Below, piece after piece: positions 33,407 through 45,659 of a DNA stretch of 64,000 nt. Origin of the DNA: Limnephilus marmoratus (taxonomy: Eukaryota; Arthropoda; Insecta; Trichoptera; Limnephilidae); NCBI GenBank assembly GCA_917880885.1, contig OU862910.1, forward strand, positions 49,963,285-50,027,284, given 5' to 3'. A program made the translations under genes and the position numbers. How positions within the stretch are numbered: position 1 is the stretch's first letter; every line of letters begins with the position of its first letter. The notes beneath the pieces are model-generated. The model had not been told where the DNA came from and searched no databases. It worked only from the letters and a program-made list of their open reading frames with translations.

Positions 33407-33929
33407 GTCGTCTATTCATCACGTGTCTCGAAAAAGGGGGGGGGGGTTCGGAAAAAAATCACGAAATATCACAAGGAGGGGGGGGGGGTATAGTGAGATA
33501 CCTATTACATGTATTTATTTTTCGTTGAACGCACGATTGATTTCTAAACCAAACAGCGGCGCGTGGCCTTTTTTTTACATGAGCTTCACACAGGAGGCCC
33601 TAAAGAAAATAATTTCCCTCAGGGCCTATGTCATCTTTGGGGATGCTGTGTGGAGGGTTTTTTTAAACCTATTCCAACCTTGACTAACCGTTGCCAGGCA
33701 ACGATTTCCCCGCGCGTTGCGACAGCCGCTCAACTCATTTTTCCAAAATTTAATCAAAATTTATACCTGTATTTAAAGATAATATTCTGAAAATTTCAAT
33801 ATACTTTGTACTAAAAAAAATACACGTGATTTTGGGTATGGGGGGGTAGTCTAAAACTTCACCACATATCACCAGGGGGGGGGGGGGTTAAAAAGTTGCT
33901 AAAAAACATCACGTGATTAATGGACGACC
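33407..33929. mobile_element. TIR element with G-rich tracts, carrying a nested insertion
   Basis: GTCGTCTATTCATCACGTG on the left mirrors CACGTGATTAATGGACGAC on the right. G runs of 9-13 and AATATCAC or ATATCACCAGGG words lie near both ends. A family A piece is inserted at 33567-33667. Confidence 0.6.
33567..33667 (-). mobile_element. Family A/LINE 3' fragment
   Basis: Only the last ~100 bp (GAGCTTCACACAGGAGGCCC to GGATGCTGTGTGGAGGG), entered with a poly-T stretch on the plus strand. Heavily 5'-truncated LINE or SINE copy. Confidence 0.65.
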
Positions 33930-34317
33930 CCTTTTGTTAAAGTTACAAAATTGATCTATCCGCGGTATGCCGGTATACCTGTGTAGCATTGATGATTAGT
34001 GGTTTATCTACTGTTGAACTGATGAAGGTGTGGACTAAGTAGCAATGTGGGGCTTGTCGGAGAAAGTGAACTCGATAGCAAAGGGAATTTACATAGTAGG
34101 GCGAGGGCCCAGTTATGAGCGTTCAAGAATTTTTATTAATTTTGTCTGCTCTTTAACATTTTGTAGCCTAGTCAATATTTTTTATTAGAAATAACTACGA
34201 AAGAACACAGAAGATGTGTTCTGGTCTAAATAGCAGTGACATGGGCTTCATTTTTCTTTTCTTTTATGTCATTTTCCAGAATTAGAAAAGGTCGTTTTTA
34301 GGTGAACAAGGGTCGCA

Positions 34318-34720
34318 ACAGCTTCCAACCGCCTGGAGCATCCCCAATTGGGATACCTATATTGTGAGGCTGAATGTAGTGGGGAGGGGAAGGAGTTGTA
34401 GAAGTACCTGGCTATTAAAGTCTAGTCACCAACAGAGATGGGGAAGTATCTGGGGCTATTTAGATAAAGCCATTTAGAGCAACCTTTCAATTCTGAATGG
34501 TCGTCATACACCAGGGCGACACTGAGAGTATCTTTTACTTCTAGAACGTGCCGAAAGTATAATATTAATTTTTAAATGATTACATTTTAAAATAACGCAT
34601 ACCAATCAAATAAAATTTTCTTACGCACGTTGGGATTTGAACCCACGACCCACCGGATCGCCAGTCGAGAGCCTTACCCCTCTACCACGGAGGTTCCAAT
34701 TATCATGTTCCAATAATTTC
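34318..34720 (-). mobile_element. SINE1, inverted copy
   Basis: On the minus strand the head reads ACCTCCGTGGTAGAGGGGTA and GTGGGTTCAAATCCCAACG, good pol III A and B boxes. The body has GATACTCTCAGTGTCGCCC and TTCAGAATTGAAAGGTTGC, and the end has ATCCCAATTGGGGATGC. It shares 5' flank words (GAAATTATTGGAA) with the copy at 26.8 kb, so these belong to the element. Confidence 0.75.
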
Positions 34721-35240
34721 ATATTCCAATAATTCGTGTACCTACATATTCAAAACGCGTATCGTTTGGGAATGTGGCATAACTGCTAACACCTATATTA
34801 GATATGTAAAGAGATAGAGATAAAAATATCTGATATTAAGATTAAGTTATGTCGTAAATTCGAAAAGGCGATAAAACATTTCTTTTATTTAAGGAAAATT
34901 CCTACTATTTTATTTTATAAATATTTGTCCTCGTCGGTTTAATATGGCTTACTGTTATTATCGACAATTTGTGGTCAAATCATTTCAGATATTATTACCC
35001 ATTTAATATACGTTATAAGATGAAAATCCAAAATGCAAATCTGATAATATATTTGGAGAACGTGCTGACGGAAGTAGAGGATGCATATATACATATACCT
35101 ATAGATTTATCAATAATAATATATTCTTACATATTTTTTTTTATTATTTATTAACATTCAAACCTGCTAAATCACTTTATTATTAGTTTGTCAGCAGGTA
35201 GGTTCATAATGGCAACATTTTATGCAATAACGTGGTACAT
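34721..35240. other. AT-rich, no recognised feature
   Basis: No coding exon or repeat pair. Confidence 0.35.
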
Positions 35241-35661
35241 TTTCAAACGGTATATATACAGGATGTCCGGGGGTAAAGTGCTTTAACTTCGGGAGGTGGT
35301 TCTACATGATGGTAGGAGTAAAAAAGATTAACGACTTTTTTCGAAATTCTAACTTTTTTTCCCATACAAAAAGACCTACCTACTAAAAATCCTTAGTGTG
35401 AGGTGCGATCTTACTTGCCGGGAGCCTGCCGGACACGATCGTGGCAACATTGTATAGTGGTGATTGGCCCGTATCGTGGCAGCGGAAAATAATAAAGCTG
35501 GCCGCGCACGCCGGTCTAATTATATCTTTTTACCACAAAACTACCACTAAAAGTTTGAATTTCGAAAAAAGTTATTCATCTTTTTTACTTATACTATCAT
35601 GTAGAATAACCTGCCGAAGTTAATGCACTTTACCCCCCGACACCCTGTATACCGTTTGAAA
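35241..35661. mobile_element. TIR element (TATACAGGGTGTC type)
   Basis: TTTCAAACGGTATATATACA then GGATGTCCGGGGGTAAAGTG on the left is mirrored by CACTTTACCCCCCGACACCC and TGTATACCGTTTGAAA on the right, 421 bp overall. The inner ends also pair (CTTCGGGAGG and CCGAAGTTAA). Non-coding. Confidence 0.75.
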
Positions 35662-35685
35662 TTGATGATGATAAATTCACAATTA

Positions 35686-36345
35686 GATTTTTTTTTTTTT
35701 TTACATTAACTCCACACGGCCTTGAGGAAAATAATTTCCCTCAGGGCCTATGTCATCTGGGATGCTGTGTGGAGGGTCTTTTTGAGGAGAGGAAGGAATG
35801 AACATTGGTCTTGTAGAGACCTATGTTGTAGGAAGGAGGAAACACAGAGGCCGGCAAATCATTCCACAGCCGAGCTGTTGAACACAAGAACGAGTTGAAG
35901 AAACGACCCGTTCTCATGTGACAAATGTCAACCGTGTACAAATGTTGGGCACGCGTTTGGCGTGTTTCCCGACTATGCACCGGTGCCGAAGGGATCAATG
36001 ATGCTAGTTCCTCGGAGCATCTTCCATTGTAATACCGGTAGAACAAGGATAGCATTCCCACCCGACGCCTGTGCTCTAAAGATTGCAATCCGTCTGTTAA
36101 GATGGGAGAATCTATCAAACGGACCGCCCGTTTCTGCACAGAGTCGAGGGTATTTTTCAGGTATTTTGGAGCTCCAGACCAGAGGTGGCTGCCAAATTCA
36201 ACCGTGGGGCGCACTTGTGATTTGTACAGGGTTAGCAGTTGTGCACTATTAAAGTATCTGCGGGCCCTGTACAGCACGCCCAGTTTCTGGGAGGCTAACT
36301 TTACTCTGGCTTCGATGGAGCCCCCATACCTGAGCTGGTTAAATT
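35686..36345 (-). pseudogene. Family A LINE: reverse transcriptase C-terminal third and 3' tail
   Basis: The minus-strand frame is open from about 36344 to 35753. It reads GVLYRARRYFNSAQLLTLYK, VRPTVEFGSHLWSGAP, DSVQKRAVRLID, HRRRVGMLSLFYRYYNG and ARLWNDLPASVFPPSYN. The block 'LYK..VRP..EYG...W....L..L..VQ.RA.RLI......L..RR....LFY....G.C' is the thumb/C-terminal signature of non-LTR reverse transcriptases. The catalytic palm is absent (5' truncation). The 3' UTR hairpin and poly-A (poly-T at 35686-35703 on +) are shared with family A SINE-like copies. The frame has no stop, so the copy is fairly young. Confidence 0.85.
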
Positions 36346-36539
36346 AACAGAATAGTATAGTGTAAATATATATATGTGTGTGTAAATAGCATTATAATAA
36401 GCAAGTACAAGTGAACAATCACATCAATGGTTTCTTATATATAGGTAGGTGGTATGTGAGGTATTACAAAATTAAAAGTCGTAATGTGAATTCCAATTTA
36501 GCGTACAAGGGCTTCAGTAGGAGATCAATGTAAATCATC

Positions 36540-36800
36540 TATATCTAATAGCCATTACCTTAGATTATATTTGACTTTAGCAGTATAAATGGTATTATTT
36601 TTTATTTTCATTGGTAGTTTATTAAATATTTTGGGTACAAAGTGGTTTGGGGTTTTTTCACCGTATTTATTGGTACCACCAATCCTTCATTTAGTTAAAT
36701 GTTTCTATATTTTACTTATATGCGTCTTACAATTTTTGATTGAATTATGCATAATGTGCAGAACTAATTTTAATCCTCATTTTGTTATATTATTTTCATT
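36540..36800 (-). pseudogene. LINE reverse transcriptase C-terminal scrap
   Basis: On the minus strand GGTNKYGEKTPNHFVPKIF then NKLPMKIKN matches the C-terminal pattern seen at 2114-2554 (TNKYGQRT..MIP..LNMLPAEIKN). The plus-strand frame of 126 codons here is leucine- and phenylalanine-rich only because it is the antisense of AT-rich LINE sequence. Confidence 0.5.
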
Positions 36801-37164
36801 GGCCTTTTATGTGATACTTGAGCTCCTTCAAAATTTAATATGCACTGAAATAAATTTCACTGTAATGGTTTTTCGTATTGCGCTGCTTTTAGAAGTTATC
36901 AAGTTGCACAACCAGAATTATTGTTTACTTATGCTCGAATTATTAATGTGCATGTACCAGAAAATTTGATTTGAGGCACAATGCCGTGGAAATAATACGG
37001 ATGCATTCAATAGCAATAATAATTATAATTCATCGATTCCACATTGAAAAAGTCGTGCCTAATCAGTACTTATATTGGTGAGTAAAATATATCTTATACT
37101 CGTATAATATTTAGGATATCTTAGATATTTACTGTCCAGGTGAGCGCTCTACCAAATGAACTAA

Positions 37165-37315
37165 CATGACGCCAGAGCTCTCTATTATATATAGAAACCA
37201 TCACGGGTAAGCGCACATCAAATCCCCAAAGTTTCATCGCAATCGGATGAATGGTTTAGCAACGCATAAGGAACAAACATATACACATGCAAACATTGAT
37301 TTTTATATACAAAGA
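37165..37315 (-). mobile_element. Helitron 5' end
   Basis: On the minus strand TCTTTGTATATAAAAATCAA at the start, AACTTTGGGGATTTGATGTG and AGAGCTCTGGCGTCAT. Matches the first ~150 bp of the Helitron at 32870-33253. 3' part missing. Confidence 0.6.
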
Positions 37316-37499
37316 TTTCAAAATGTGAAAGCAAATTAATCATTGGATTAGTTTTTGTTTAAATCTATTTGTATCATTAAATAGCTGCATTATTAAGTTG
37401 CCTTGATGGTGGTACTAAAAGGCTGTCTGAAGCATTGGCTCAAGAGCTTCTTACTACAAAAATCAACCAGTGTTAATAAAAAGACTGAAGTTAGAAGTA

Positions 37500-37627
37500 T
37501 TTTTTAGCATAATGAACGCTTAGATGGTTTGGGCGTATAGAGCGAATGGACTAAAAAAGGAGTTCAATGAGAATATACGACGTGAATGTGAATGGTAGAA
37601 GAAGTCGGGGACGCCCGAGGAAGATTG
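37500..37627 (+). pseudogene. RTE LINE C-terminal scrap
   Basis: AGATGGTTTGGGCGTATAG, GAATATACGACGTGAATGTG and AGAAGTCGGGGACGCCCGAG match the end of the LINE at 63717-64000. Frame broken. Confidence 0.55.
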
Positions 37628-37860
37628 CAGAATTAACTTGCCAATGGTCATGCCAGTCGGGGGGCTGTCTTGTTGTTAAATCGAACCACTTCGAATATCG
37701 ATATGTTTAACATCAATGAAGCACAATTTAGACGGCAAACTTTGTTGCTTGTTTAAATCCGCTCATCTAATCTTAAATATTTTCTCTCTTTTAAAAACGC
37801 TTTGAAATTTTAATTTTGTAACGTTTTTAAAAGGAATAAATTGAATCAAATTGAATTGAA
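37628..37860 (+). repeat. Family G repeat, copy 3
   Basis: GCAGAATTAACTTGCCAATG, ATATCGATATGTTTAACATC, GACGGCAAACTTTG and a GGAATAAATTGAATC tail. It follows directly on the RTE scrap with no spacer. Confidence 0.6.
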
Positions 37861-38319
37861 AGTGAGCCAAATACTTGAGTCAGGCTAAGTTAAAATTGAT
37901 AGTTAGTTTATGAACTACGAGGAACCACTCGTATGTTAAGAGTGGTTCCAAATGCGATTGTATTGGAGGATCATTTCTCCAAGGATGGTAATAGTTTAGT
38001 ATAACATCCGGGATGAGCGCGTATTATATGATATCTTATTGAATGTCAAGTGTCCGCATGACATGTCAAGCGAGTGCCTCAGCCTTCGGTTTGTGTGCTT
38101 TGGGTATACTGACCTTGAGTTCTTTAATCCGAGAAACGGAGGCGAATGACTTCTTCTCATAATAAAAATAATTTCTTTTGCTCTTCTTTATTGGTCCTTT
38201 CATGCACGACAATGATTTAACCGTAACATAATTGATAAGGGTTGAAACTTGTCATTTTTAATGATTTTCAGTAGACATTTAATTGTTCCCAATTGGACCT
38301 CTTATCGAACTTTGATTAA

Positions 38320-39285
38320 TTCATTTGACTCACGTTGCCTGTTGTGTGCTGATGATACTGTGCTGATTTCTAACAGAATGGAAGATCTACAGTATCTCTT
38401 GACTAGGATGAACGAAGTTTGTATGAAGTATGTATTATTTCGTATGTGTGTCTGTCTGTAACTCTGGTTCAATGAATTATAGAACTCGGATTTTCTTTGA
38501 ATTTAAGTTTAATTTTCAAATTTGCAACTGATGCGTGAAAAATTCAGATAAGCGGTAGGTAGATTCTAACAGAATGGAAGATCTACAGTATCTCTTGACC
38601 AGGATGAACGAAGTACGTATGAAGTATGAGTTAATAATGAATGACTTTAAAGTCATGGTATTAGAAAGAGAGAATACAAAAACAATGTGCATAGATGAAT
38701 TATGAATACTTGGAGCATGTGTTTACGAGAGATGGGAAGGCTGATAGAGATATTGAAATAAGAGTAAATGCAAATAACTCCTTTAATGGAGGACTGAACG
38801 CCGTTTGCGCCAACCAAAAACTGTCCAAATAAGCGAAGCTAGCCGTCCATAATGGAGTGCTGGTACCTACCCTGATGTATGGCATTGAGGCATGGAACTG
38901 GCAGAGGAAGGATGAAAGTAGACTGAATACAGGAGAAATGAGATTCCTCAGACGTATGTGTGGTAGAACCATATATGATCGTATGAAAAACGTGGAGATC
39001 CGCAACGAATGTAACCATAATGAGTAAGATTAATTAAGGGACGCTCAGATAGTTTCGGCATGTAGAGCGAATGAAAGAGGAAATGAGGGTATATGACGCA
39101 AATGTGAATGGTAGAATGGTAGAAGGGACGCCCTAGGAAGACATGGCACGACCAATTGAATCAGATACTTAAGTCGGGCCATGTGAAGAGTCAGAATAAT
39201 AGAGAGCATGTATGAGACGGTGTATTAATGTGAACGAGGCATGGAGTGTGTGCCAAGACCGAGTTGTTTGTCGGTCCATCATCTG
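38320..39285 (+). pseudogene. RTE-type LINE reverse transcriptase, broken
   Basis: Starts in the palm with LLCADDTVLISNRMEDLQYL (catalytic DD in the Y/CADD motif), then MNDFKVMVLERE, NNSFNGGLNAVCANQKL, VPTLMYGIEAWNWQ, MRFLRRMCGR and the 'FRHVERM...GTP.KTWHDQ' tail. There are stops (for example TAA within the AKLAV block) and frameshifts. A 131-bp family D insert with 65-bp direct repeats interrupts it at 38433-38563. The upstream half of the RT and any endonuclease are absent. Confidence 0.75.
38368..38628. repeat. 65-bp direct repeats around a 131-bp family D insert
   Basis: Two copies of TTCTAACAGAATGGAAGATC..GTATGAAGTATG (38368-38432, 38564-38628) differ by about three bases and flank a family D segment. 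65 bp is far longer than ordinary target duplications. Confidence 0.8.
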
Positions 39286-39299
39286 CCTACCCCTGTGGT

Positions 39300-39440
39300 A
39301 AATGGCGTGATGATTTTTTTTTATTTTTTTTTTTTTATTAGCAAAATTTTTTGGTACATGGGAATAAGTACAAACATAATAACATAAAATATAAGAGAGT
39401 AACAAAAAAGATCCCACAAAGGCGAAGCCTGTGCGTGGGT
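39300..39440 (-). repeat. LINE 3' tail in reverse
   Basis: T-rich start (39316-39340) then GCAAAATTTTTTGGTACATG and GAATAAGTACAAACATAATA, resembling the insertion at 28750-28900. Non-coding. Confidence 0.35.
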
Positions 39441-40347
39441 ATTATATTATGTGGATATTAAACAGTGGTGGTTAAAATAGAATTTAAATTGGTTGATTGG
39501 TTAGTTACTTAGATTCACGTGATTTATCGTTATTATTGTGTCTTTATGATGTTAACAATGTTTGTGTTTAAGTGTGATTGTGATTATGTATGGCCTTTGT
39601 AACATTCCTCTACCTTTTCTTATGAGATAATCTCTGTCTGCGTTACCTTGATTAATATACCTGCCTGCAACATTTTGAAAGACTTTCCGGAAGCTGTGTA
39701 GTGTGAAGTACTGTGAAGATGTCCTCTTTGTGCAACCAGCAGTGTCTTCCTACGTAATATATTGCTGTATGGTCGTGCCTACATTTTCATCAATGCCAAT
39801 ATTACCAATGAAACAATCATCGAAATATTTTATCAATGAAATAAATTATTCTTGTTCACGAGTGATGTTTTCCTTGTAATCAAATTAATTTTATGATCGA
39901 TTGATGATTATTGTATTATCCATATGTAATCGTATGGACTTACTAATGCAGACCTAAGAAAAATCACGGGATTGTATAATAATTGTAGGATTTGTGAAGC
40001 TGATTTTTTTTTTAATTTATAATTAATATAATTTAAATTTTTGTCGACAAATTAGAGACGATCAGAAATGTATCTTTCGAGCTAATAGAAATAATGAAAT
40101 CTGTCAAAAATTTTAAAAAAAGATATATACATTTTATATATGAATTATTAATTAATTAAAATAAAATATTTTATGACTAGGCTATAGTATTGTCTGAATA
40201 TCAGTTCCTTAAATTAAAAACAAAATTGAGTTTATTGAAAGCGAAAACTTTCACGCGGGATAACTAACATTTCACGCACAGGCAATTGAAATTAGATTTT
40301 TTGAGATATCGGTGAAAAGCAACTATTTTTAATGGATGCTGTAGTAG
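39441..40347. other. AT-rich, no recognised feature
   Basis: No exon or repeat match found. Confidence 0.35.
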
Positions 40348-40419
40348 GCATCTGTGGGATAATGGTATACGCACTTGACTTCTCAATTTGTTGGTTGCAA
40401 GTTCGTTTCCTTCGTATCT
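40348..40419 (+). pseudogene. tRNA-Arg-like pseudogene or SINE head
   Basis: GCATCTGTGGGATAATGGTA resembles the 5' half of arginine tRNAs. An anticodon-loop-like CTTCTCA (TCT) follows, then GGTTGCAAGTTCGTTTCC as a B-box remnant. Acceptor ends do not pair, so it is not a functional tRNA. Confidence 0.35.
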
Positions 40420-41627
40420 TATCAAATGTCTTGGTTTTTCTTCTTTTGTGTAAGTAATGAGTATTTTAGAGCTGTCTGTTACCCCTCCGGCTAATTTGTT
40501 TGTTTTATTTTCCGAAAAACGCATGTGGGTCTCACATAAATCGTTTTGTCTCCCTTACTACCACGGTTAGAAACATGATATAAACGGGGTAAGAAAGAGA
40601 AAACACCATGCTTTATAGTCAAATCTGAAAGTTAACCACAAAAGAATTAAAATGTACACCTTTATGAAACCAAAGTTTCGGATCGCAATTTGAAAAAAAT
40701 AATGAAAATTTGGTAATTTTTAATAATTATTTTTACATGGAACGACAAAAAATGAGACGGCAATTACGTTTTTCTAATAAAATATATATTATATTTTTTT
40801 CGTTATTAGTATATTTAGTTAGAAAAAACGTAAGGTGCCATTTTTGAAACTTTTTGTGTTTAAAAAATTATATGTTTATTTAGATTTATAAAATTTGAAA
40901 GCGTATTTTATCAACTTTCACAAACAGCTTTTATTTTTCGGATATGTCAGAAATATTCCATTTATTTGGATTTTATTGCAAAGCGGAAATATTTTGACTC
41001 CCTGACAAAATATGGTCGAGGCCTGAGGGGTTAAGAGACTACATAACTATATAGTGCTTGGTCCAATCATCCAATGAATATGCTTACTCATCCAAGTACT
41101 TGATGTCCAATTGAAGAGTTGGGGAATACCATAGACAAGCTCCTGGAAAAGCTCGATGACATCTTATAGCTCTTGGATACAAGGATTTTTTTCACATCAA
41201 TCTTATTTAGAGAAATCACAATGCATAGTTACTTTGCTGCATTTGAAGTTCATAGAACTAAACATAGATACTGTCACACGAAAGCGGTATCTACTGTAGT
41301 AACAGACAAAATATTGAGGTTCATAGTTAGCACAAATTTAGTTATTTTTGATAAAACACTTTTTGCAAGTTATGCTTTAAAATATTAGGATAAATTTATT
41401 GCTTTTTTGCGCATGTAAACACGGAATATGAATAAAAAATAATAGTTTTGTCCGTATAAAAACCCAATTCTTTCGAGAAATGCATACAAATACAATATTG
41501 CATTAGTGATTCAATCCAATATTGTATTTGCATGCCTAAAATATTTTTTTTATTTAAAAAATAAAAAATAAAATATTTTATTAAAAATAAGTGTTATTCT
41601 TTTTTTGTAATGTTTATCATAAAAACA
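40420..41627. other. AT-rich, no recognised feature
   Basis: TTGCATTAGTGATTCAATCC sits between two ATTGTATTTG words (about 41490-41535). Nothing else notable. Confidence 0.35.
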
Positions 41628-41962
41628 TACTAATTTCGGTTGTGTGTCTGTCTGTCTGTAATTCTGGTTCAGTGGACTCCAGAACTCGGATTCGCATTGT
41701 CAAAATTAGAATTTTTTTTGTGAAAATTTTGTACACGGTATAAAAGTATGTGCCGCTTCCATCTAAAATATATTTTAACACACAATTATTTTAATTGTCA
41801 TTTAACACGTAATCATCAACATCAAAAATACTAATTTCGGATGTGTGTCTGTCTGTAACTCTGGTTCAATGATTTATAGAACTCGGATTTTCTTTGAATT
41901 TAAGTTTCATTTTCAAATTTGCAACTGATGCGTGAAAAATTCAGATAAGCGATAAAGTAGGT
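41628..41962 (+). repeat. Family D, two copies
   Basis: TACTAATTTCGGTTGTGTGT at 41628 and TACTAATTTCGGATGTGTGT at 41829, each followed by (CTGT)n and CTGGTTCA..GA.CT..AGAACT. The second copy matches the insert at 38433-38563 almost base for base through GATGCGTGAAAAATTCAGAT. Confidence 0.7.
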
Positions 41963-42109
41963 AGATTCCTACCTCTAATGTAATATGTTTACCCAAGGTT
42001 CGTAGAAAAGCTTTTAACAAGGTTATCTAATCGAGGGGGTAGAGCGGTGATTGGCTAAAAATTTGTTACATAGCTTGCAGTCAATGTTCTGCTGGGAGAT
42101 TTGAATTAC

Positions 42110-42862
42110 TTAAGAGGGCATTACCAGAGAAAACCAGAAATATGTCATTTTCAAATCAGATTTTAGACGTATTGACTCTTTTCCACAAAAAATGATTTCC
42201 ACAAAATTATAAATTTAAAAAAAATATAAATGGATTTCGAAAGATTGTTCTTTTATCTAGCATTCGCATGTAATAAATAAATATTGAGAATTTTTTTAAT
42301 TTTTAGTATAATAAGGTTATTCCATAGGTCGTTGGCAGATTTGTTAAATTTTCAAAAAAGATTTTGTATTATACCACACCCATTTCAAATAATATAATCA
42401 TGCAGTAAAATAAATCAATCTAGCAAACGCATGTTTTAGAATTTTAATTTTAGTTTCAATAAAATCATTAAAACATATGTACGTGCATGTGTTTCTTGAC
42501 AAAAATTGGTCCATTTGTGTATTTATTTGCGCACTTACAAACTAATATATTTCAGATTTTTTTAACATTCTTATTAAATTTAGACATTATTGAAAAATGA
42601 CAAATACTCATAATCAAAAAAATAATTACAAAAAGTAGGTACATTATTTTAATAGTTTTATCATCACGCCTTTCAGAATTTTTGGATGAAGGTATATATT
42701 AAAGCTAATTTGAATTGAAATAAATTCGTTATTGAGTTATAATTTAAAAAAGCTGGTACGGAGAGTAATTAATCTTTCTCATTGTAACCGCCCTGCACGA
42801 TCGTAAGCACAACTTTCGACGAAATGTGGATTTTCGTCCGCTTGCTGGTTAAACGCTCTTAA
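42110..42862. mobile_element. Family J TTAA-flanked MITE, copy 2
   Basis: Ends TTAAGAGGGCATTACC and AAACGCTCTTAA. Collinear with 13374-14095 apart from a few short indels (for example an extra ~30 bp near 42190-42220). Confidence 0.7.
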
Positions 42863-43530
42863 CTGAAATACAAGTGACAGTTTTTTACTTCAAACTACGA
42901 GTACGTCACGCGTTCGAAATTTCGAAAGCGGCCCGCGAGTTTTTTTTTTCTTGCTAATTTTTTTCTTGCTTCTTTCTGAGCTAATCTTGTAAGGAGCATT
43001 TTCTATGAAACTTGATGTTTACCTATCTCTAATACGATAGAAAAATATTTTTCAAATTTGGAATTACAATATCCATAGCGGAAATTTGAAATGCTATAGA
43101 GGACAATAAATTCAAAAATGTATCTATTATGTTAGTCGGTTCATTGTTGCGGTATAACATTATGCTTTATTTATATAGTTTAGTTATATTTGCACGTCTC
43201 GTGTCCGTACTCACATGCGTATGTACACAATACATTAGCGTGTCCTCGAATTATCAATGCGGTACATGAAACCTGCGTAGGTTTATAGTAAATACAAATA
43301 GCAAATACACATAAAAGATAAATAATCGTTTTGCTAAAACGTCGCATACATTTTAATTAACTCCGTCAACGTTACTTTATCACAAATTACCATTCTTGCT
43401 TTGTTTTGGTTTGTTTCTAAGCGGATTTAATAATTATTTTTTTCGCCTGTAAATCTACGCACGAAATACGTATGTACGGGATATCGTGAAAACCAGTTAC
43501 AATCGTCACAGATGTCTCCGTACTCCAAAG
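42863..43530. other. No recognised feature
   Basis: AT-rich; T-rich tract with TTCTTGCT repeated near 42945-42970. Confidence 0.35.
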
Positions 43531-44202
43531 TATAGTCTGTCAAAAAAGAGTAGAAAATATATGAGGGCGCCACTGTTGATCAAATGGCAATACTAAACAC
43601 ATAACTCATGGTGTTAAAGTGAAGCTGTGTAACCTACATTTTCAAAAAAAATTAAAAAGGCATAATAGTGGAAAAAATATTTTTTCATTGCAGTATAGTG
43701 ATATCCGCCGATCTCAAAATTACAATTGAATATAGGTATTTTATTATTATACCTTTGCAATTTTGTGTTTACATAATGAAGAATAACTATAATGTAATAA
43801 AATATAAAGCACAGGTTAGAAATTGCTCACATTTATTTAATACTAGATAAAGTACTTAGCGTTGCCTGGGCTTTAGATCATGTCTCTAATTTTAGATCTG
43901 AATATATTTAACTCATTCAGATCTAAAAGTAGTCTAACTAAACTCACCATTAGTGATTCTTCCTTTCTATCTATTGTTAAATTCAAATTTATGTTAAATT
44001 AAAGCCAATCGCTTTATTAATCACCTTTTAATAAAATTTATGTCATGAAGAAAAAATGTTTTTTAAAATGTGGTTTACTGTGTTCTACACATTCAGTGTC
44101 ATTGCACTTCAAAGAAATATTTGACAGTTAAATTGGTGTTGCCAGTCTACAAATTTAGTAGTTCCAGTTTTTATATTTTCTACTCTATTTTGACGGACTA
44201 TA
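43531..44202. mobile_element. Family C MITE, copy 2
   Basis: TATAGTCTGTCAAAAAAGAG on the left and the complement of TATAGTCCGTCAAAATAGAG on the right. It lies in the opposite orientation to copy 1. The first 60 bp (GAGGGCGCCACTGTTGATC, AAATGGCAATAC) resemble the same region of the transposase-bearing element. Confidence 0.8.
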
Positions 44203-44589
44203 CTAGCTTCATTGATCCGGTGTATAGTACCTACACGCCAAATTTTAAGATCGTCCTGACGTTGATCAGAAATTGTCGCAAAATGCAAGTTTAAGGACAG
44301 GAAAGTGGTATGTCCCCCGGCCCACGCCTTTCTCTGCCGCACTTATGTTTTACGCATCTTTCTCTTTCGCTTACGCTCATTGTAAAGTCAGTAACTGTGC
44401 GAGAATGGATCATACCATGTTCAGGCCGGACTTAAAATTTGGCGTGTACCATACAGCCGGGAGACATTGACGTCCGAGAGACACCAAACATCTGTACACG
44501 GTTGAAATTATTCACTAGAAAACAGATCGTTTTTATGATTCATTGACAGCTCGGCTATAGATTAATTTGTCAGCTTTTATGTTATAGAA
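44203..44589. other. No recognised feature; pyrimidine-rich patch
   Basis: GCCTTTCTCTGCCGCACTTA and CTTTCTCTTTCGCTTACGC lie between a family C MITE and a LINE. Unassigned. Confidence 0.35.
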
Positions 44590-45425
44590 TTGCGATACGA
44601 AGAACATATGAAGCACTTGTCCGCAGCATCCTGGAATACAGCTCCATTATTTGGGCCCCCTCTGAACAAGACCATATCCTAGAAATAGAAAGAGTACAAA
44701 AAAAGGTTTGTGCGTTACCTGTATATGAGGGAATATACATACTGCCCATTCCTGTATCCATCGTTGTTCTTAACAGGAATGCTCGATCTTAATACCTTAG
44801 AAGCCCGCCGAAAAATATTTTTGGGGAAAAATTTTTTTTAGCTGATCTCCGGTACTGTACTGAATCCACTTACGTTGAAGGAGATTAATCTATATGTCCC
44901 TAACGCGTATACTGGTAGGAGATCTCACGCACTTTTTTATGCTCCGAAAGCGAGAACTAATTCCTTTCAGAATGCGCCATTAAACAGAGCAATTCAACTG
45001 CAAGGCTCTGCAACCGGGCTCGACAAGACGATGGAGACATACGAATGTTGGAGGAGAGTGCTTACATTTACAGCGACAAAATTATTGCGAAAATGTTTAA
45101 TAAAACACGACTCGTTTAAAATAGAGCAAAAATCTCGCGGGCATTTAAAACAGCATTTAAAGAAACACTGAATTTTTTCATACATATAACTTGTAAAATA
45201 ACTGAAACAAACGTGTTTATTATAATTTTTGGAGCATACTTTGCGATTTTTTCTATCGAAGGAATTTTATGTGATTTGCGTTTCGGCGCGGGCAATGTCT
45301 GGATATTATCTTCAAGAATAACATATATTTTTTTAAGAGCTTTAAAACTTAACGTGTTTAAGGGAGATGTGTAAGAAATCGGTAGAAATTCGGGTTGCGG
45401 GCCCTTAGCGATTTTGCATTGAGCA
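44590..45425 (+). pseudogene. LINE family H reverse transcriptase end and 3' UTR
   Basis: Translated pieces in successive frames: RTYEALVRSILEYSSIIWAP with EQDHILEIERVQKK, then RYLYMREYTYC, LDLNTLEARRKIF, LADLRYC and RRSHALFYAPKARTNSF. This is the C-terminal region of a CR1/jockey-type reverse transcriptase ('R.LEY.S..W.P......IE.VQ.KF.RYL', 'L...R....FYAP..RTN...N.P'). At least three frame breaks and a stop after VEGD make it dead. The last ~400 bp are the 3' UTR shared with the other family H pieces. Confidence 0.75.
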
Positions 45426-45659
45426 TCGACATCTTCAATGTTACCTATAGAGAGTTCAGTAACTATCTTTTGACATACGTCACAACATAGTGAAACTGCC
45501 CCCATGGACTTTTTTTTATTTCTTTTTTAAATTTTGTAATCTTCTCCTGTATCCATCGTTTATGGAGAACCTGAAAAAAAAGTTTCCTCCCTTCTATAAC
45601 TTTTAACAGGTTCACTCCTTCCTTTCTCCCTCAGCTTATTATTAAATGGATGATTAAGA

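Noticed and set aside
33234..33683. 149-codon plus frame
   Set aside because: Runs through a Helitron start, a G-rich TIR element and a family A scrap; no single origin and no motifs.
36589..36969. 126-codon hydrophobic plus-strand frame, possible membrane protein
   Set aside because: The minus strand of its first ~200 bp encodes a LINE reverse transcriptase tail; Leu/Phe/Ile richness follows from AT-rich antisense sequence.
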